A stretch of 16,414 nucleotides of DNA from Fimbriiglobus sp. (GCA_025352585.1 JANXTD010000263.1:1-16414), one strand, 5' to 3'; positions 1 through 7,372 are shown, counted from the first letter of the stretch. Program-made: numbers and translations. Notes: generated from the letters alone by a model not told the origin.

Positions 1-304
1 CCAAAATCTAATAATCTTGTCGGTTGATTGCAACAGGTAATCTGTCGAAATTTGCGCTCGCTCTCAAAATTCGGTTCGACGCATGATGTCGGTACAAGTC
101 GAGTACAAGCGTCTGTAAAATACTGTGCGTCCGCAGTGAAATTTTCTCTCGGACCGTGAATTCCAGTGGATAGGATAGATTTTTTCGACATGAAAAGATG
201 ATTGTTTTACTGTTTTAATTCGATTCGTTGTTAGCGCAGGCTATCAAATTACCGCCGATGTCATAAATCCGGGCACACGTTTGGGGCCGGCAGCGGGCGA
301 AAAA
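1..304. other. AT-richer non-coding edge region
   Basis: No convincing gene is visible here. The base composition is clearly more AT-rich than the rest of the window, with runs such as GATTTTTTCGACATG near 178 and GTTTTACTGTTTTAATTCG near 205. A heptamer GTACAAG occurs twice, at 92-98 and 103-109, an 11-bp period that would place both copies on the same face of the helix. Since the gene at 305-1300 ends here on the minus strand, this is its downstream region; I see no clear intrinsic terminator with a U tract. It could be the edge of a promoter region for a gene to the left, or a relic of an AT-richer insertion. Confidence 0.4.
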
Positions 305-1300
305 TTATTTTCCCCTTTCCGCCCGAATGTGTTCCAGAACCGCATTCATCATCGGGAAGACGAACTGCGCGGAGCCGACGTGCGTGGCGTCGTACCAGAG
401 GATCTTCGGCTCGCCGGTCGCCCGCCACAGTTGCCGCATCGCCAGCGGCGGCACGATGTCGTCCCGGCTCGCCGCGATCAAGAGGAGTCGCTTCGCCTTC
501 AACTGCTCGGCGTAGGTGATCGGATCGACGCGGGCCACGACCCCCTGGAGCGTCTTCTTCGACAGCCCCATCAGTTGGAGCGCCGCGAACACGGCCACGC
601 CTTGCGGGTGGTCCGCGAAGGCCTCGACGAGGCCGCCGCCCCCCAAGAGGAGGCAGACACTCGCCAGGCGCGGCTCGGACGCGGCGACGATGCCGCCCAT
701 GAAGCTGCCCAGGCTCGTGCCGAGCAGCCCCAACCTCGCCGGATCGACTTCGGGCTGAATCGCCAGCCAGGCGACGGCCCGCCGCGAATCGAGGACGCAC
801 TGCCGGATGTGTTCGAGGCTGCCGGGCACGTCCATCGACAGGAAGCGCTGCTTGCCGTCGGTGAGTTCGTCCGGCCGGCGCGGCCCGTAGTACGGCATCG
901 TCATGCAGATCGCCGGCACGCCGTGGACCGCCAGCCACATCGCCTGGCCGCGCGACACGACCCCCGCGCCGTCGAGGATGTCGAGCACGATCACCGCCGG
1001 GCCGGACTTCGCCATCCCCTTGGGGCGGAAGTACTCGCAGTAGACGGTGTTGTTGACGGCGAACGCCGAGGGCAGCGCGGTCGGGAAGGTGACCGCGACC
1101 ACTTCGACGCCGCTGTACTTGAGGTCGTACTTCAGTCGCGACTCGAAGGCGAACTCCTCGGCCTTCAGGCGGTACTCCGGCGGAACCCCGGCCTTCTCGT
1201 CGCCGGCGACCGACACCGGCACGACGCCGCGGGTGACCGGCTCGGCAGCGCAGGCGGTGCCGGCGACGCCGAAGGCGATCAGGGAGAGTAGTAGTCGCAT
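305..1300 (-). CDS. Secreted alpha/beta-hydrolase (putative esterase)
   Basis: Predicted 331-residue exported serine hydrolase, probably a carboxyl or acetyl ester hydrolase. The start at 1300 gives a clean signal peptide (MRLLLSLIAFGVAGTACA, then AEP) and has GAGG about 7 nt upstream. A longer in-frame start at 1408 would add 36 residues of low-complexity, Arg/Pro-rich sequence ahead of the signal and is less likely. The nucleophile elbow is G-T-S-L-G with Ser196, followed by a glycine-rich stretch. The candidate acid is in R-D-D-I-V-P-P (Asp280 or Asp281) and the candidate base is His307 in D-A-T-H-V-G, in the order expected of the alpha/beta-hydrolase fold. Family knowledge points to the dienelactone hydrolase/acetyl xylan esterase group, but the substrate cannot be read from sequence. 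It stands alone on the minus strand, diverging from the glycan cluster. Confidence 0.8.
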   Translation of the reverse strand: MRLLLSLIAFGVAGTACAAEPVTRGVVPVSVAGDEKAGVPPEYRLKAEEFAFESRLKYDLKYSGVEVVAVTFPTALPSAFAVNNTVYCEYFRPKGMAKSGPAVIVLDILDGAGVVSRGQAMWLAVHGVPAICMTMPYYGPRRPDELTDGKQRFLSMDVPGSLEHIRQCVLDSRRAVAWLAIQPEVDPARLGLLGTSLGSFMGGIVAASEPRLASVCLLLGGGGLVEAFADHPQGVAVFAALQLMGLSKKTLQGVVARVDPITYAEQLKAKRLLLIAASRDDIVPPLAMRQLWRATGEPKILWYDATHVGSAQFVFPMMNAVLEHIRAERGK

Positions 1301-1575
1301 GGGAACCTCGGCGCGAGGTGGTGGCGGGGCGACCGTATCGTAACGCCGTCTGGCGTTCGAGGGCAACCGCAGCGGGCGAGATTCTTGGGCGCGCGCGAGT
1401 TTGCTCAACTCGGGTCACGGGCACCGCGATCGCCGTTCCTGGGGGGGGTGCGTTCCCGGACACCGTCGGGAATTCCGGCGTCCCGGCAGGCGGGAAACGC
1501 TGGGAATGTCGCGAGTTGTCGGGGAATCGGACCGTCGGCGTCGCTTTTGGCACCGACCGTGCTACTTGGTTCTGA

Positions 1576-1605
1576 CGTGACGAGGTATGCGAGTCCCGCG
1601 TCACG
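1576..1605. repeat. Hairpin A with shared loop TATGCGAGTC
   Basis: Positions 1576-1582 (CGTGACG) pair perfectly with 1599-1605 (CGTCACG). Inside, after an A/G mismatch (1583/1598), GG at 1584-1585 pairs with CC at 1596-1597. The 10-nt loop at 1586-1595 is TATGCGAGTC. The same loop closes hairpin B 64 nt away, although the stems differ. The transcribed strand is unknown. Confidence 0.75.
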
Positions 1606-1630
1606 ACGAAGACGACCCCCCATCCACAAT

Positions 1631-1679
1631 GGGCCTGAGAGCCGCGGGGTATGCGAGTCCCCCGCGGAATCTCAGGCCC
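1631..1679. repeat. Hairpin B with shared loop TATGCGAGTC
   Basis: This is a long two-part stem. The outer arm GGGCCTGAGA at 1631-1640 pairs perfectly with TCTCAGGCCC at 1670-1679. After a small asymmetric internal loop (1641 against 1668-1669), CCGCGGGG at 1642-1649 pairs with CCCCGCGG at 1660-1667. The loop at 1650-1659 is TATGCGAGTC, identical to hairpin A. The two elements share 14 nt in all (GGTATGCGAGTCCC), while stem sequences differ and stay complementary. No run of T follows on either strand strong enough to call it a terminator. Confidence 0.8.
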
Positions 1680-1898
1680 CATTTCTTTCTCATGGCGCAA
1701 GCCCCCAAAACGACTCCGATTGTCTCGCACAAGTTGTCGAATTTCGTAACAAATTCCTGGTGTGGGTGGCCGACCGTAGTCGAACGCCCAGGTGCTGACC
1801 TTGCCGCCGCAGGCTGGCACTACACCGGCGGACAGGGTATCCTGAGCGACGACGATGCCGAGTCAGGTCGCCGGCGGGGCGGTCGCGTCGCGGCGGAG

Positions 1899-1948
1899 GC
1901 CGTGACAAAGCCGTGACGCCAGACGCGGTACAGAGGCCATATCATAAT
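1899..1948 (+). promoter_or_regulatory. Candidate activator-dependent promoter: GCCGTGAC direct repeats plus -10-like element
   Basis: GCCGTGAC occurs at 1899-1906 and again at 1910-1917, a direct repeat with an 11-bp period. An AT-rich segment at 1940-1948 (TATCATAAT) starts 23 bp after the second copy and offers TATCAT or CATAAT as a -10 element. No good -35 hexamer is visible. The arrangement resembles tandem-repeat sites of OmpR/PhoB-type regulators, where the activator replaces the -35 contact; that is an inference. It would drive the small secreted protein gene at 2041 with a leader of roughly 90 nt. Confidence 0.3.
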
Positions 1949-2040
1949 CGACGCATTGCAATGGGCGGTCGCCTTGGAGCAGGGCGATTCCTCATTCGTC
2001 GTCTGGGTCGAGGCAAATTTCAACTAAGAGGGCACTATCA

Positions 2041-2520
2041 ATGAACATCCTTCACACACTCGCGTTCCTCATCGCGACGGCTGGGGTGGCGGTCGCGGAA
2101 CCCCCGAAAGCGGTGAATACCGAGACTATCAAGGACAAGGTGAGCGTCACGCTCCTTGAGGAGTCCACCGTCGAATTCAAGCTCGAAGGCGATCGACTCC
2201 TGCAACCCTCCAAGTCCAAAGGAACCGCCGTAAAAAAGGCGGCGGTCCAGGTCAAGCTCCGAGTGACCTCGGCTTCGCCGGTGCCGCCGCCCCGCGAAGG
2301 GGCGACGCGACCGTTTCTCACGGTCACGAACAACTTCGAGAAGGCGCTGCACTTTCGCGCGCTGGTCCGCCTGAAAGGCAGCAAAGAGTTTTTCGAGATG
2401 AACAAAGACATGGAACCCCTTCCGGCCGGGGACTTCTACCAAAAGTGTTGGGATTTCGACTCTGTTGTCGAAGAGGTCATACTCTGCGAGTTCAAGCTCT
2501 CTGACAAACCGGTCCAATGA
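2041..2520 (+). CDS. Small secreted protein of unknown function
   Basis: I do not recognise this 159-residue protein. It begins with a good Sec signal peptide (MNILHTLAFLIATAGVAVA, then EPP), so it is probably periplasmic or extracellular. The mature part of about 140 residues is rich in alternating hydrophobic and charged residues (for example VKLRVTSASPVPP), suggesting a small beta-sandwich, and it has two cysteines near the C-terminus (KCWDF and ILCEF) that could form a disulfide. No catalytic motif is evident. The start is supported by GAGGG about 8 nt upstream of the ATG and by the signal peptide at the exact N-terminus. It is separated by 283 bp from the next gene, so co-transcription is uncertain. 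A binding or structural role is possible but not shown. Confidence 0.7.
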   Translation: MNILHTLAFLIATAGVAVAEPPKAVNTETIKDKVSVTLLEESTVEFKLEGDRLLQPSKSKGTAVKKAAVQVKLRVTSASPVPPPREGATRPFLTVTNNFEKALHFRALVRLKGSKEFFEMNKDMEPLPAGDFYQKCWDFDSVVEEVILCEFKLSDKPVQ

Positions 2521-2803
2521 ATGGGTGTGGGCTAGGGTCGCCGAACCAGGTAGTGCGTGGTTCGAGGCGATTCGTGACGCCCACGCGGGGTCGAACGGTG
2601 CCCGACTTCCAGGGCGTTCCCCAGGGGACCGTGGCGAATTGGGTCCGGTCCCGCTCTGGCCGGTGGGGGCACCGCCCTGGTGACCAAGAGAAGGGCATCT
2701 CACCACAGGGGTTCAATAGCTGCGGGTCAGTGACACGAGCGGCCGTCGCGCGGTGACGCTCAACGATTCCGTCCACAAACCGCTGAAGAATCGGGGAGAA
2801 CAA
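2521..2803. other. Intergenic spacer before the glycan cluster, with a bulged hairpin
   Basis: No gene is supported in this 283-bp spacer. An inverted repeat lies 17 nt after the preceding stop: TCGCCGAACCA at 2538-2548 pairs with TGGTTC at 2558-2563 and GGCGA at 2566-2570, leaving a two-base bulge at 2564-2565 and a 9-nt loop. It may terminate or protect the upstream transcript, but no U tract follows. No convincing -35/-10 pair is visible, although the promoter of the downstream run should lie here. Confidence 0.45.
2793..2798 (+). promoter_or_regulatory. Ribosome binding site deciding the GTG start at 2804
   Basis: GGGGAG sits 5 nt before the GTG at 2804. The earlier in-frame GTG at 2753 has no comparable Shine-Dalgarno sequence and would bury the signal peptide behind a hydrophilic stretch of 17 residues, so 2804 is preferred. 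Confidence 0.6.
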
Positions 2804-3760
2804 GTGAACCACCGGTGCGCCTCACTGAGGCTCGGCTTCTGTCTGTCGATGGCGATGCTGACCGCGGCCGTCGCGCCGGCGGCCGACAAGCCCGTCAAGG
2901 TGTTCGTCCTGGCCGGGCAGTCGAACATGGAGGGGCAAGGGTTCATCCAGGCCGACCCGAAGCGGAATGAGGGCAAAGGTAGCCTCGAACACTTGGCCAA
3001 GGACAAGGCCACGGCGGCCAAGTTCAAGCACCTGCTCGGCAAGTCGGGCGAGTGGGCGGTGCGGGACGACGTGTGGATTCACTACCTCGACCGCAAGGGC
3101 AAGCTCACAGTCGGCTACGGCGCGAAGGAGGACCGCATCGGGCCGGAACTCGGCTTCGGCCACGTCGTCGGCGAGGCCTACGAGGAACCGGTTCTGCTCA
3201 TCAAGCTCGCGTGGGGCGGCAAGAGCCTCGCGGTGGACTTCCGCCCGCCCAGCGCGGGCGGCGAGGTCGGGCCGTACTACAAGGAGATCGTGAATCGCAC
3301 GAATGCCGTGTTGAAAAACCTGAAGAAGGAGTTCCCCGAGTTCGGCGACCGCGGGTACGAACTCGCCGGGTTCGGCTGGCACCAGGGGTGGAACGACCGG
3401 GTGAACCAGGCGTTCAACGACGAGTACGAGAAGAACCTGGCCCACTTCATCCGCGACATCCGCAAGGCCCTCGGGGTGAAAAACCTGCCCTTCGTGATCG
3501 CCGAGACCGGCATGACCGGGCTGGAGGAGAACCACCCCCGCGCGCTGTCGCTGATGAAGGCTCAGGCCGCCGTCGCCGAGTACCCGGAGTTTAAAGGCAA
3601 CGTCGCGTTCGTCGGGACGAGAACCTTCTGGCGGGGTCGGGATGTGTCTCCGAGTGGGCAGGGCTACCACTGGAACACGAACGCCGAGACGTACTACCTC
3701 ATCGGCGAGGCGATGGGGGTCGCGATGAAAACGCTGTGCGAACCGAAGCCCGCCGAGTAA
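2804..3760 (+). CDS. Sialate O-acetylesterase-like carbohydrate esterase (SASA/CE6 type), secreted
   Basis: Predicted 318-residue exported carbohydrate esterase that would remove O-acetyl groups from sugars. The GTG start gives a signal peptide ending near AVAPAA-DKP. The mature protein opens at once with the SASA nucleophile block, KVFVLAGQSNMEGQG, with Ser40 as nucleophile. The mid-protein motif G-W-H-Q-G-W-N-D includes His193 and Gln194. Near the C-terminus the block around DVSPSGQGYHWNTNAETYY has candidate catalytic His289 and upstream Asp281. The same layout is seen in the paralogue at 4767-5825, sharing G-Q-S-N-M, W-x-Q-G and G-Y-H-x-N-x-N-A-E-T-Y. Acetylxylan, sialic acid or another acetylated glycan are all possible substrates. 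It is the first gene of the plus-strand run; 70 bp separate it from the ATP-grasp gene. Confidence 0.85.
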   Translation: MNHRCASLRLGFCLSMAMLTAAVAPAADKPVKVFVLAGQSNMEGQGFIQADPKRNEGKGSLEHLAKDKATAAKFKHLLGKSGEWAVRDDVWIHYLDRKGKLTVGYGAKEDRIGPELGFGHVVGEAYEEPVLLIKLAWGGKSLAVDFRPPSAGGEVGPYYKEIVNRTNAVLKNLKKEFPEFGDRGYELAGFGWHQGWNDRVNQAFNDEYEKNLAHFIRDIRKALGVKNLPFVIAETGMTGLEENHPRALSLMKAQAAVAEYPEFKGNVAFVGTRTFWRGRDVSPSGQGYHWNTNAETYYLIGEAMGVAMKTLCEPKPAE

Positions 3761-3830
3761 TCGGTTTCGTGTCGCCGCTCCTGTGAGAGCCGTGGTGACG
3801 CGGCAAGGTCGGAAGGAGTCGAGATCGCCG

Positions 3831-4754
3831 ATGCAGACGTTCGATGTCGCGTTGCTCACCGACCGCCGCTACGCCGCGTCCACCGCGGCGGACGGGGACT
3901 GGTATCGGGGCAACATCCTGGCGGACGACCGCTTAATTCAGGAGGCCCTCGCCCGCCGCGGCCTGACCTCGCTGCGCGCCGACTGGGCCGACCCGGCGAT
4001 CGACTGGTCCTGCTTCCGGTGCGCCGTGTTCCGCACCACGTGGGACTACTTTGAACGCCTCCCCGAGTTCTCCGCCTGGTTGGAGCGCGTCGAAGGCGTG
4101 ACGCGGTTGTGCAACGCCGTCGAGACGGTCCGCTGGAACCTCGACAAGCACTACCTCCGCGACCTCGCGGGGCGCGGGGTGCCCGTGGTGCCGTCGCGGT
4201 TCCTCGAACGCGGCTCGACGCGGACGCTGGCCGACCTGTTGGCGGAGACCGGCTGGGACGAAGCGGTCGTGAAGCCGTGCGTGTCGGGCGGTGCCCGGCA
4301 CACATACCGAGTGAACCGCAAGACCGCGGCCGAGTGCCACCCGCTGATCGAGGGGCTGTTGGCGAGCGAGGCGATGGTCGTGCAGCCCTTCCAGGAGGAC
4401 GTCGTGCGCACGGGCGAGGACACGCTAATGGTGTTCGGCGGGCGGTACTCGCACGCCGTGCGAAAGGTGGCCAAGCCCGGCGACTTCCGCGTGCAGGACG
4501 ACCACGGCGGGACGGTCCGCGAGTACCGACCGACGGCCGAACAGGTCGCGTTGGCCGAGCAAGCCGCGGCCACTTGCCGCCCGGTCCCGGTGTACGGCCG
4601 CGTCGACATGGTCCGCGACAACGACGGCCGGCTGGCCGTGATGGAACTGGAACTGATCGAGCCGGAACTCTGGCTCCGCATGCACCCGCCCGCCGCGGAA
4701 CGGTTCGCCGAGGGCCTCGTCACTTTTTTGTCGGACCATTCGCGAACCGTGTGA
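3831..4754 (+). CDS. ATP-grasp family ligase (RimK/DcsG-like), cytoplasmic
   Basis: Predicted 307-residue ATP-grasp enzyme, a class that joins a carboxylate to an amine or similar nucleophile through an acyl phosphate. The ATG at 3831 is preferred over an in-frame start at 3783 because the protein then begins directly with a Rossmann-like strand, MQTFDVALLTDRRY. GGAAGGAG lies 12 nt upstream, rather far. ATP-binding features are V-V-K-P-C-V-S-G-G around Lys148, the linker strand M-V-V-Q-P-F at 182-187, G-E-D-T-L-M-V-F near 195-202, and the metal-binding end R-V-D-M-V (257-261) with ELELIEPEL (272-280). The last resembles the cycloserine-ligase (DcsG) branch more than classical glutathione synthetase. 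There is no signal peptide, unlike all its neighbours in the run. The next ATG is only 12 bp after its stop. The substrate is unknown. Confidence 0.8.
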   Translation: MQTFDVALLTDRRYAASTAADGDWYRGNILADDRLIQEALARRGLTSLRADWADPAIDWSCFRCAVFRTTWDYFERLPEFSAWLERVEGVTRLCNAVETVRWNLDKHYLRDLAGRGVPVVPSRFLERGSTRTLADLLAETGWDEAVVKPCVSGGARHTYRVNRKTAAECHPLIEGLLASEAMVVQPFQEDVVRTGEDTLMVFGGRYSHAVRKVAKPGDFRVQDDHGGTVREYRPTAEQVALAEQAAATCRPVPVYGRVDMVRDNDGRLAVMELELIEPELWLRMHPPAAERFAEGLVTFLSDHSRTV

Positions 4755-4766
4755 AGGAGTAGAGTC

Positions 4767-5825
4767 ATGGCGTTTCGATTGCTGTCGGTCATCGCTTGTG
4801 CCGTCCTCGGATTGATCGCCGTTTCCGGGGCGGCACTCGCGCAGGACAACCCGCGGACGCTACCCAAGCCCGACGACAAACCGGGTGCAGCGAACAAGCC
4901 GATCAAGGTGTTCATTCTGATGGGGCAATCGAACATGGTCGGCATGGGCGACCTCGGCCCCGAGTCGGCCAAGGGGACACTCACCTACCTCACCAAGACC
5001 GACAAGAAGTACCCGTGGCTGGTGGACGGGGACAAGTGGACCGAGCGGAAGGACGCGTACTACTACGACGCCCGCGTGAAGAAGGGGGCACCGCTCAGCC
5101 CGACCGCGAACAACGGCAAGTCCATCGGCCCGGAAGTCGGGTTCGGCTACGTGATGGGTCAGGTGCTGGAGGAGCCGGTGCTGGTGCTCAAGTCGTGCGT
5201 CGGCAACCGCAGCCTCGGGTGGGACCTGTTGCCGCCTGGCAGCAAGCCCTTCGCGTTCGAGGGCAAGACGTTCGCCGGGTACAAGGACACGCCCGACTCG
5301 TGGGTCGAGGGGCAGCCCAAGAAGGACGTGAAGTGGTACGCCGGCAAGCAGTACGACGACGACATGGCGAACGCGAAAGAGGCGCTCAAGTCGCTCGCCA
5401 AGTGGTACCCCGGCGACAAGGGTTCGGGGTACGAAATCGCCGGCTTCGTCTGGTGGCAGGGCCACAAGGACACCGGCAGCGCCGCCCACGCCAGCAAGTA
5501 CGAGGAGAACCTGGGGCGGCTGATCGAGAGCTTGCGGAAAGACTACGACGCGCCGACGGCGAAGTTCGTGCTCGCCACCGGATGCGGGAACCCCGGCCGC
5601 GAAGGGTTGGGACTGAAGGTCGCCGAGGCGCAGCTCGCGATCGGCGACGCGAAGAAGTACCCGAAGTTCGCCAGGAACGTGGCGGGCGTGGACACCCGCG
5701 ACCTGTGGCGCGAGGCGGACGTGTCGCCCAAGAACCAAGGCTACCACTACAACAGAAACGCCGAGACGTACCTTGAGACAGGTCTCCGCCTCGGCTGGGC
5801 GATGGCGGACCTGTTGAAGAACTAG
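4767..5825 (+). CDS. Second sialate O-acetylesterase-like carbohydrate esterase, secreted
   Basis: Predicted 352-residue secreted esterase, a diverged paralogue of the product of 2804-3760. AAGGAG lies 7 nt upstream of the ATG and overlaps the end of the ATP-grasp gene, so translation is probably coupled. The signal peptide is clear (LLSVIACAVLGLIAVSGAA then LAQ). The nucleophile block is KVFILMGQSNMVGMG with Ser55. The central motif is V-W-W-Q-G-H-K-D (229-235), so the position after W-x-Q-G is His rather than the Glu common in SASA proteins. The C-terminal block has Asp318 and His327 in ADVSPKNQGYHYNRNAETY. It is longer than the first paralogue, partly because of an insert around residues 155-200 rich in Lys, Gly and aromatic residues. 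It probably handles a different acylated sugar. The downstream sulfatase starts after 8 bp. Confidence 0.85.
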   Translation: MAFRLLSVIACAVLGLIAVSGAALAQDNPRTLPKPDDKPGAANKPIKVFILMGQSNMVGMGDLGPESAKGTLTYLTKTDKKYPWLVDGDKWTERKDAYYYDARVKKGAPLSPTANNGKSIGPEVGFGYVMGQVLEEPVLVLKSCVGNRSLGWDLLPPGSKPFAFEGKTFAGYKDTPDSWVEGQPKKDVKWYAGKQYDDDMANAKEALKSLAKWYPGDKGSGYEIAGFVWWQGHKDTGSAAHASKYEENLGRLIESLRKDYDAPTAKFVLATGCGNPGREGLGLKVAEAQLAIGDAKKYPKFARNVAGVDTRDLWREADVSPKNQGYHYNRNAETYLETGLRLGWAMADLLKN

Positions 5826-5833
5826 GAAACGAC

Positions 5834-7372
5834 ATGGCGGTTCGCCGCGTTCTCGCCGCGCTGCTGCTGGCATTCCACTGCCTGGCGTCGTCGCGCGCCG
5901 CCGAGCCGGTGAAGCCGAACGTCGTCTACATCCTGGCGGACGACCTCGGGTACGGCGACGTCGGCTGCTACAACGCCGCGTCGAAGATTCCCACGCCGAA
6001 CATCGACCGCCTGGCCATCGAAGGCGTGCGGTTCACGGACGCGCACTCGCCGTCCGCCGTCTGCACGCCGACCCGCTACGCCCTGCTCACCGGCCGGTAC
6101 GCGTGGCGGACGCGGCTGCAACAGAACGTGATCGGCCCGTTCGCGCCGCCGCTCATCGCGGGGAAGCAACTGACGGTCGCCGCCCTGCTCCGCGAGCAGG
6201 GGTACGCCACCGCGTGCGTCGGCAAGTGGCACCTCGGCTGGGGCTGGCCCAAGCCCGGCGACGGCGGCCGGCGCGACTTCACCCGGCCGATCCCCGACGG
6301 CCCGACCGCCCGCGGCTTCGACTCCTACTTCGGGACCGACGTCCCGAACTACCCGCCGTACTGCTTCCTCGAGAACGACCGCACCGTCGGCATCCCCTCC
6401 GTCGCCGCGCCCGTCGGACGCGAGTCGTTCAACATCGCCGGCTTGATGGTCCCCGACTGGAAACTCGTGGACGTGCTGCCGGGGTTGGCGAGGCGGGCGG
6501 TCGAGTCGATCGAGAAGGCCGCGAAGGGCGACAAGCCGTTCTTCCTGTACCTGCCGCTCACGTCGCCCCACTACCCGGTCGTGCCCGCGGCCGAGTTCCG
6601 AGGGAAAAGTAAGGCGGGCGCTTACGGCGACTTCGTGGCGCAGACCGATCACGTGGTGGGAGAAGTGCTGGCGGCTTTGAAGCGGGGCGGCGTCGCGGAG
6701 AAGACCCTCGTGATCGTCACGAGCGACAACGGCCCGGAGGTTTCCGGCGAGGTGAAGAACGGGGCGTACGACCGGGTGAAGGATTTCGGGCACGCGAGCA
6801 TGGGCACCCTCCGCGGGGCGAAGCGGGACGCCTGGGAGGGCGGCCACCGCGTGCCGTTCGTCGCCCGGTGGCCGGGGAAAATCCCGGCGTGCAGCACGTC
6901 CGACGAGACCGTCTGTCACGCCGATCTGATGGCGACGTTAGCCGCCATGACGGGCGTCAAACTGCCCGCCGACGCCGGGGTGGACAGCGGCAACATTCTG
7001 CCCGCGCTGCTCGGGGAGAAGCGAAACGCGCCGCTGCGGGAAGCGACGGTGCATCACAGCGGCCAGGGCAAGTTCGCGATCCGCCGCGGGGACTGGGTGC
7101 TGATTCTCGCCCCCACGGGCGACGACAACCGCAAGCAGGGCGAGCCGCCTTGGTTCCGAACGGACCGCGGGTACGGACCCCACGCCGAAGCCGGGGAACT
7201 CTACAACCTCGTCACGGACCCGACGCAGAAGCAGAACCGCTACGCGACCGAGACCGCCAAGGTCCACGAACTGGCGACCCTGATGGAACGCTACGTGACG
7301 GACGGTCGGAGTACGCCCGGCCCGAAGCAGAAGAACGACGCGGACATCGCCTGGGACAAGCGGACCAAGTGA
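5834..7372 (+). CDS. Secreted Cys-type sulfatase (arylsulfatase A-like, family S1)
   Basis: Predicted 512-residue exported sulfatase that hydrolyses sulfate esters. The N-terminus is a signal peptide (VLAALLLAFHCLASSRAA). The metal-binding start A-D-D-L-G-Y-G-D gives Asp36 and Asp37. The formylglycine signature is CTPTRYALLTG with Cys77, a perfect C-x-P-x-R-x3-L-T-G. Active-site Lys131 and His133 lie in G-K-W-H-L-G, His246 in T-S-P-H-Y-P, and the second metal pair Asp298-Asn299 in T-S-D-N-G-P. The segment AWEGGHRVPFVARWPG is typical of the family, and the C-terminal part with E-L-Y-N-L-V-T-D-P is the usual sulfatase tail domain. Length is normal. It needs an FGE for activity; one is encoded at 10882-11928 in the same run. 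The glycan substrate and S1 subfamily cannot be assigned from sequence alone. Confidence 0.93.
   Translation: MAVRRVLAALLLAFHCLASSRAAEPVKPNVVYILADDLGYGDVGCYNAASKIPTPNIDRLAIEGVRFTDAHSPSAVCTPTRYALLTGRYAWRTRLQQNVIGPFAPPLIAGKQLTVAALLREQGYATACVGKWHLGWGWPKPGDGGRRDFTRPIPDGPTARGFDSYFGTDVPNYPPYCFLENDRTVGIPSVAAPVGRESFNIAGLMVPDWKLVDVLPGLARRAVESIEKAAKGDKPFFLYLPLTSPHYPVVPAAEFRGKSKAGAYGDFVAQTDHVVGEVLAALKRGGVAEKTLVIVTSDNGPEVSGEVKNGAYDRVKDFGHASMGTLRGAKRDAWEGGHRVPFVARWPGKIPACSTSDETVCHADLMATLAAMTGVKLPADAGVDSGNILPALLGEKRNAPLREATVHHSGQGKFAIRRGDWVLILAPTGDDNRKQGEPPWFRTDRGYGPHAEAGELYNLVTDPTQKQNRYATETAKVHELATLMERYVTDGRSTPGPKQKNDADIAWDKRTK

Larger units (their letters stand above)
1301..2040. other. Long intergenic region with structured repeats
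   Basis: This 740-bp gap separates two divergently transcribed genes. Open frames cross it on both strands, but their translations are Arg/Pro-rich, lack any family motif and overlap one another, so I treat it as non-coding. It contains several inverted repeats: TTCCCG at 1453-1458 with CGGGAA at 1467-1472; GCGTCCCG at 1478-1485 facing CGGG/ACGC at 1491-1500; and the two same-loop hairpins listed separately. Near the right end an in-frame stretch ending at the TAA at 2025-2027 reads like a protein C-terminus (ALQWAVALEQGDSSFVVWVE at its core). It has no start or upstream reading frame and may be a gene remnant. A direct-repeat site and an AT-rich -10-like element lie just before 2041. Confidence 0.5.

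Noticed and set aside
1576..1679. The two same-loop hairpins as the start of a CRISPR array
   Set aside because: There are only two copies, the shared part is 14 nt, the flanking arms differ, and no cas gene is nearby.
261..1820. 519-codon minus-strand frame across the first hydrolase and the intergenic region
   Set aside because: It is out of frame with the hydrolase that has the G-x-S-x-G motif and signal peptide, and its own product is Arg/Pro-rich with no motif.
1917..2027. Protein-like C-terminal peptide ending at TAA 2025-2027
   Set aside because: It has no start codon with a ribosome site, is preceded by an in-frame stop, and is under 40 codons. It may be a gene remnant, but the evidence is too thin for a pseudogene call.
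2538..2570. GGTTCGAGGC resembling a tRNA T-arm
   Set aside because: The bases around it do not form a T-stem, and no acceptor, D or anticodon arm is present; it is better explained as the right arm of a bulged hairpin.
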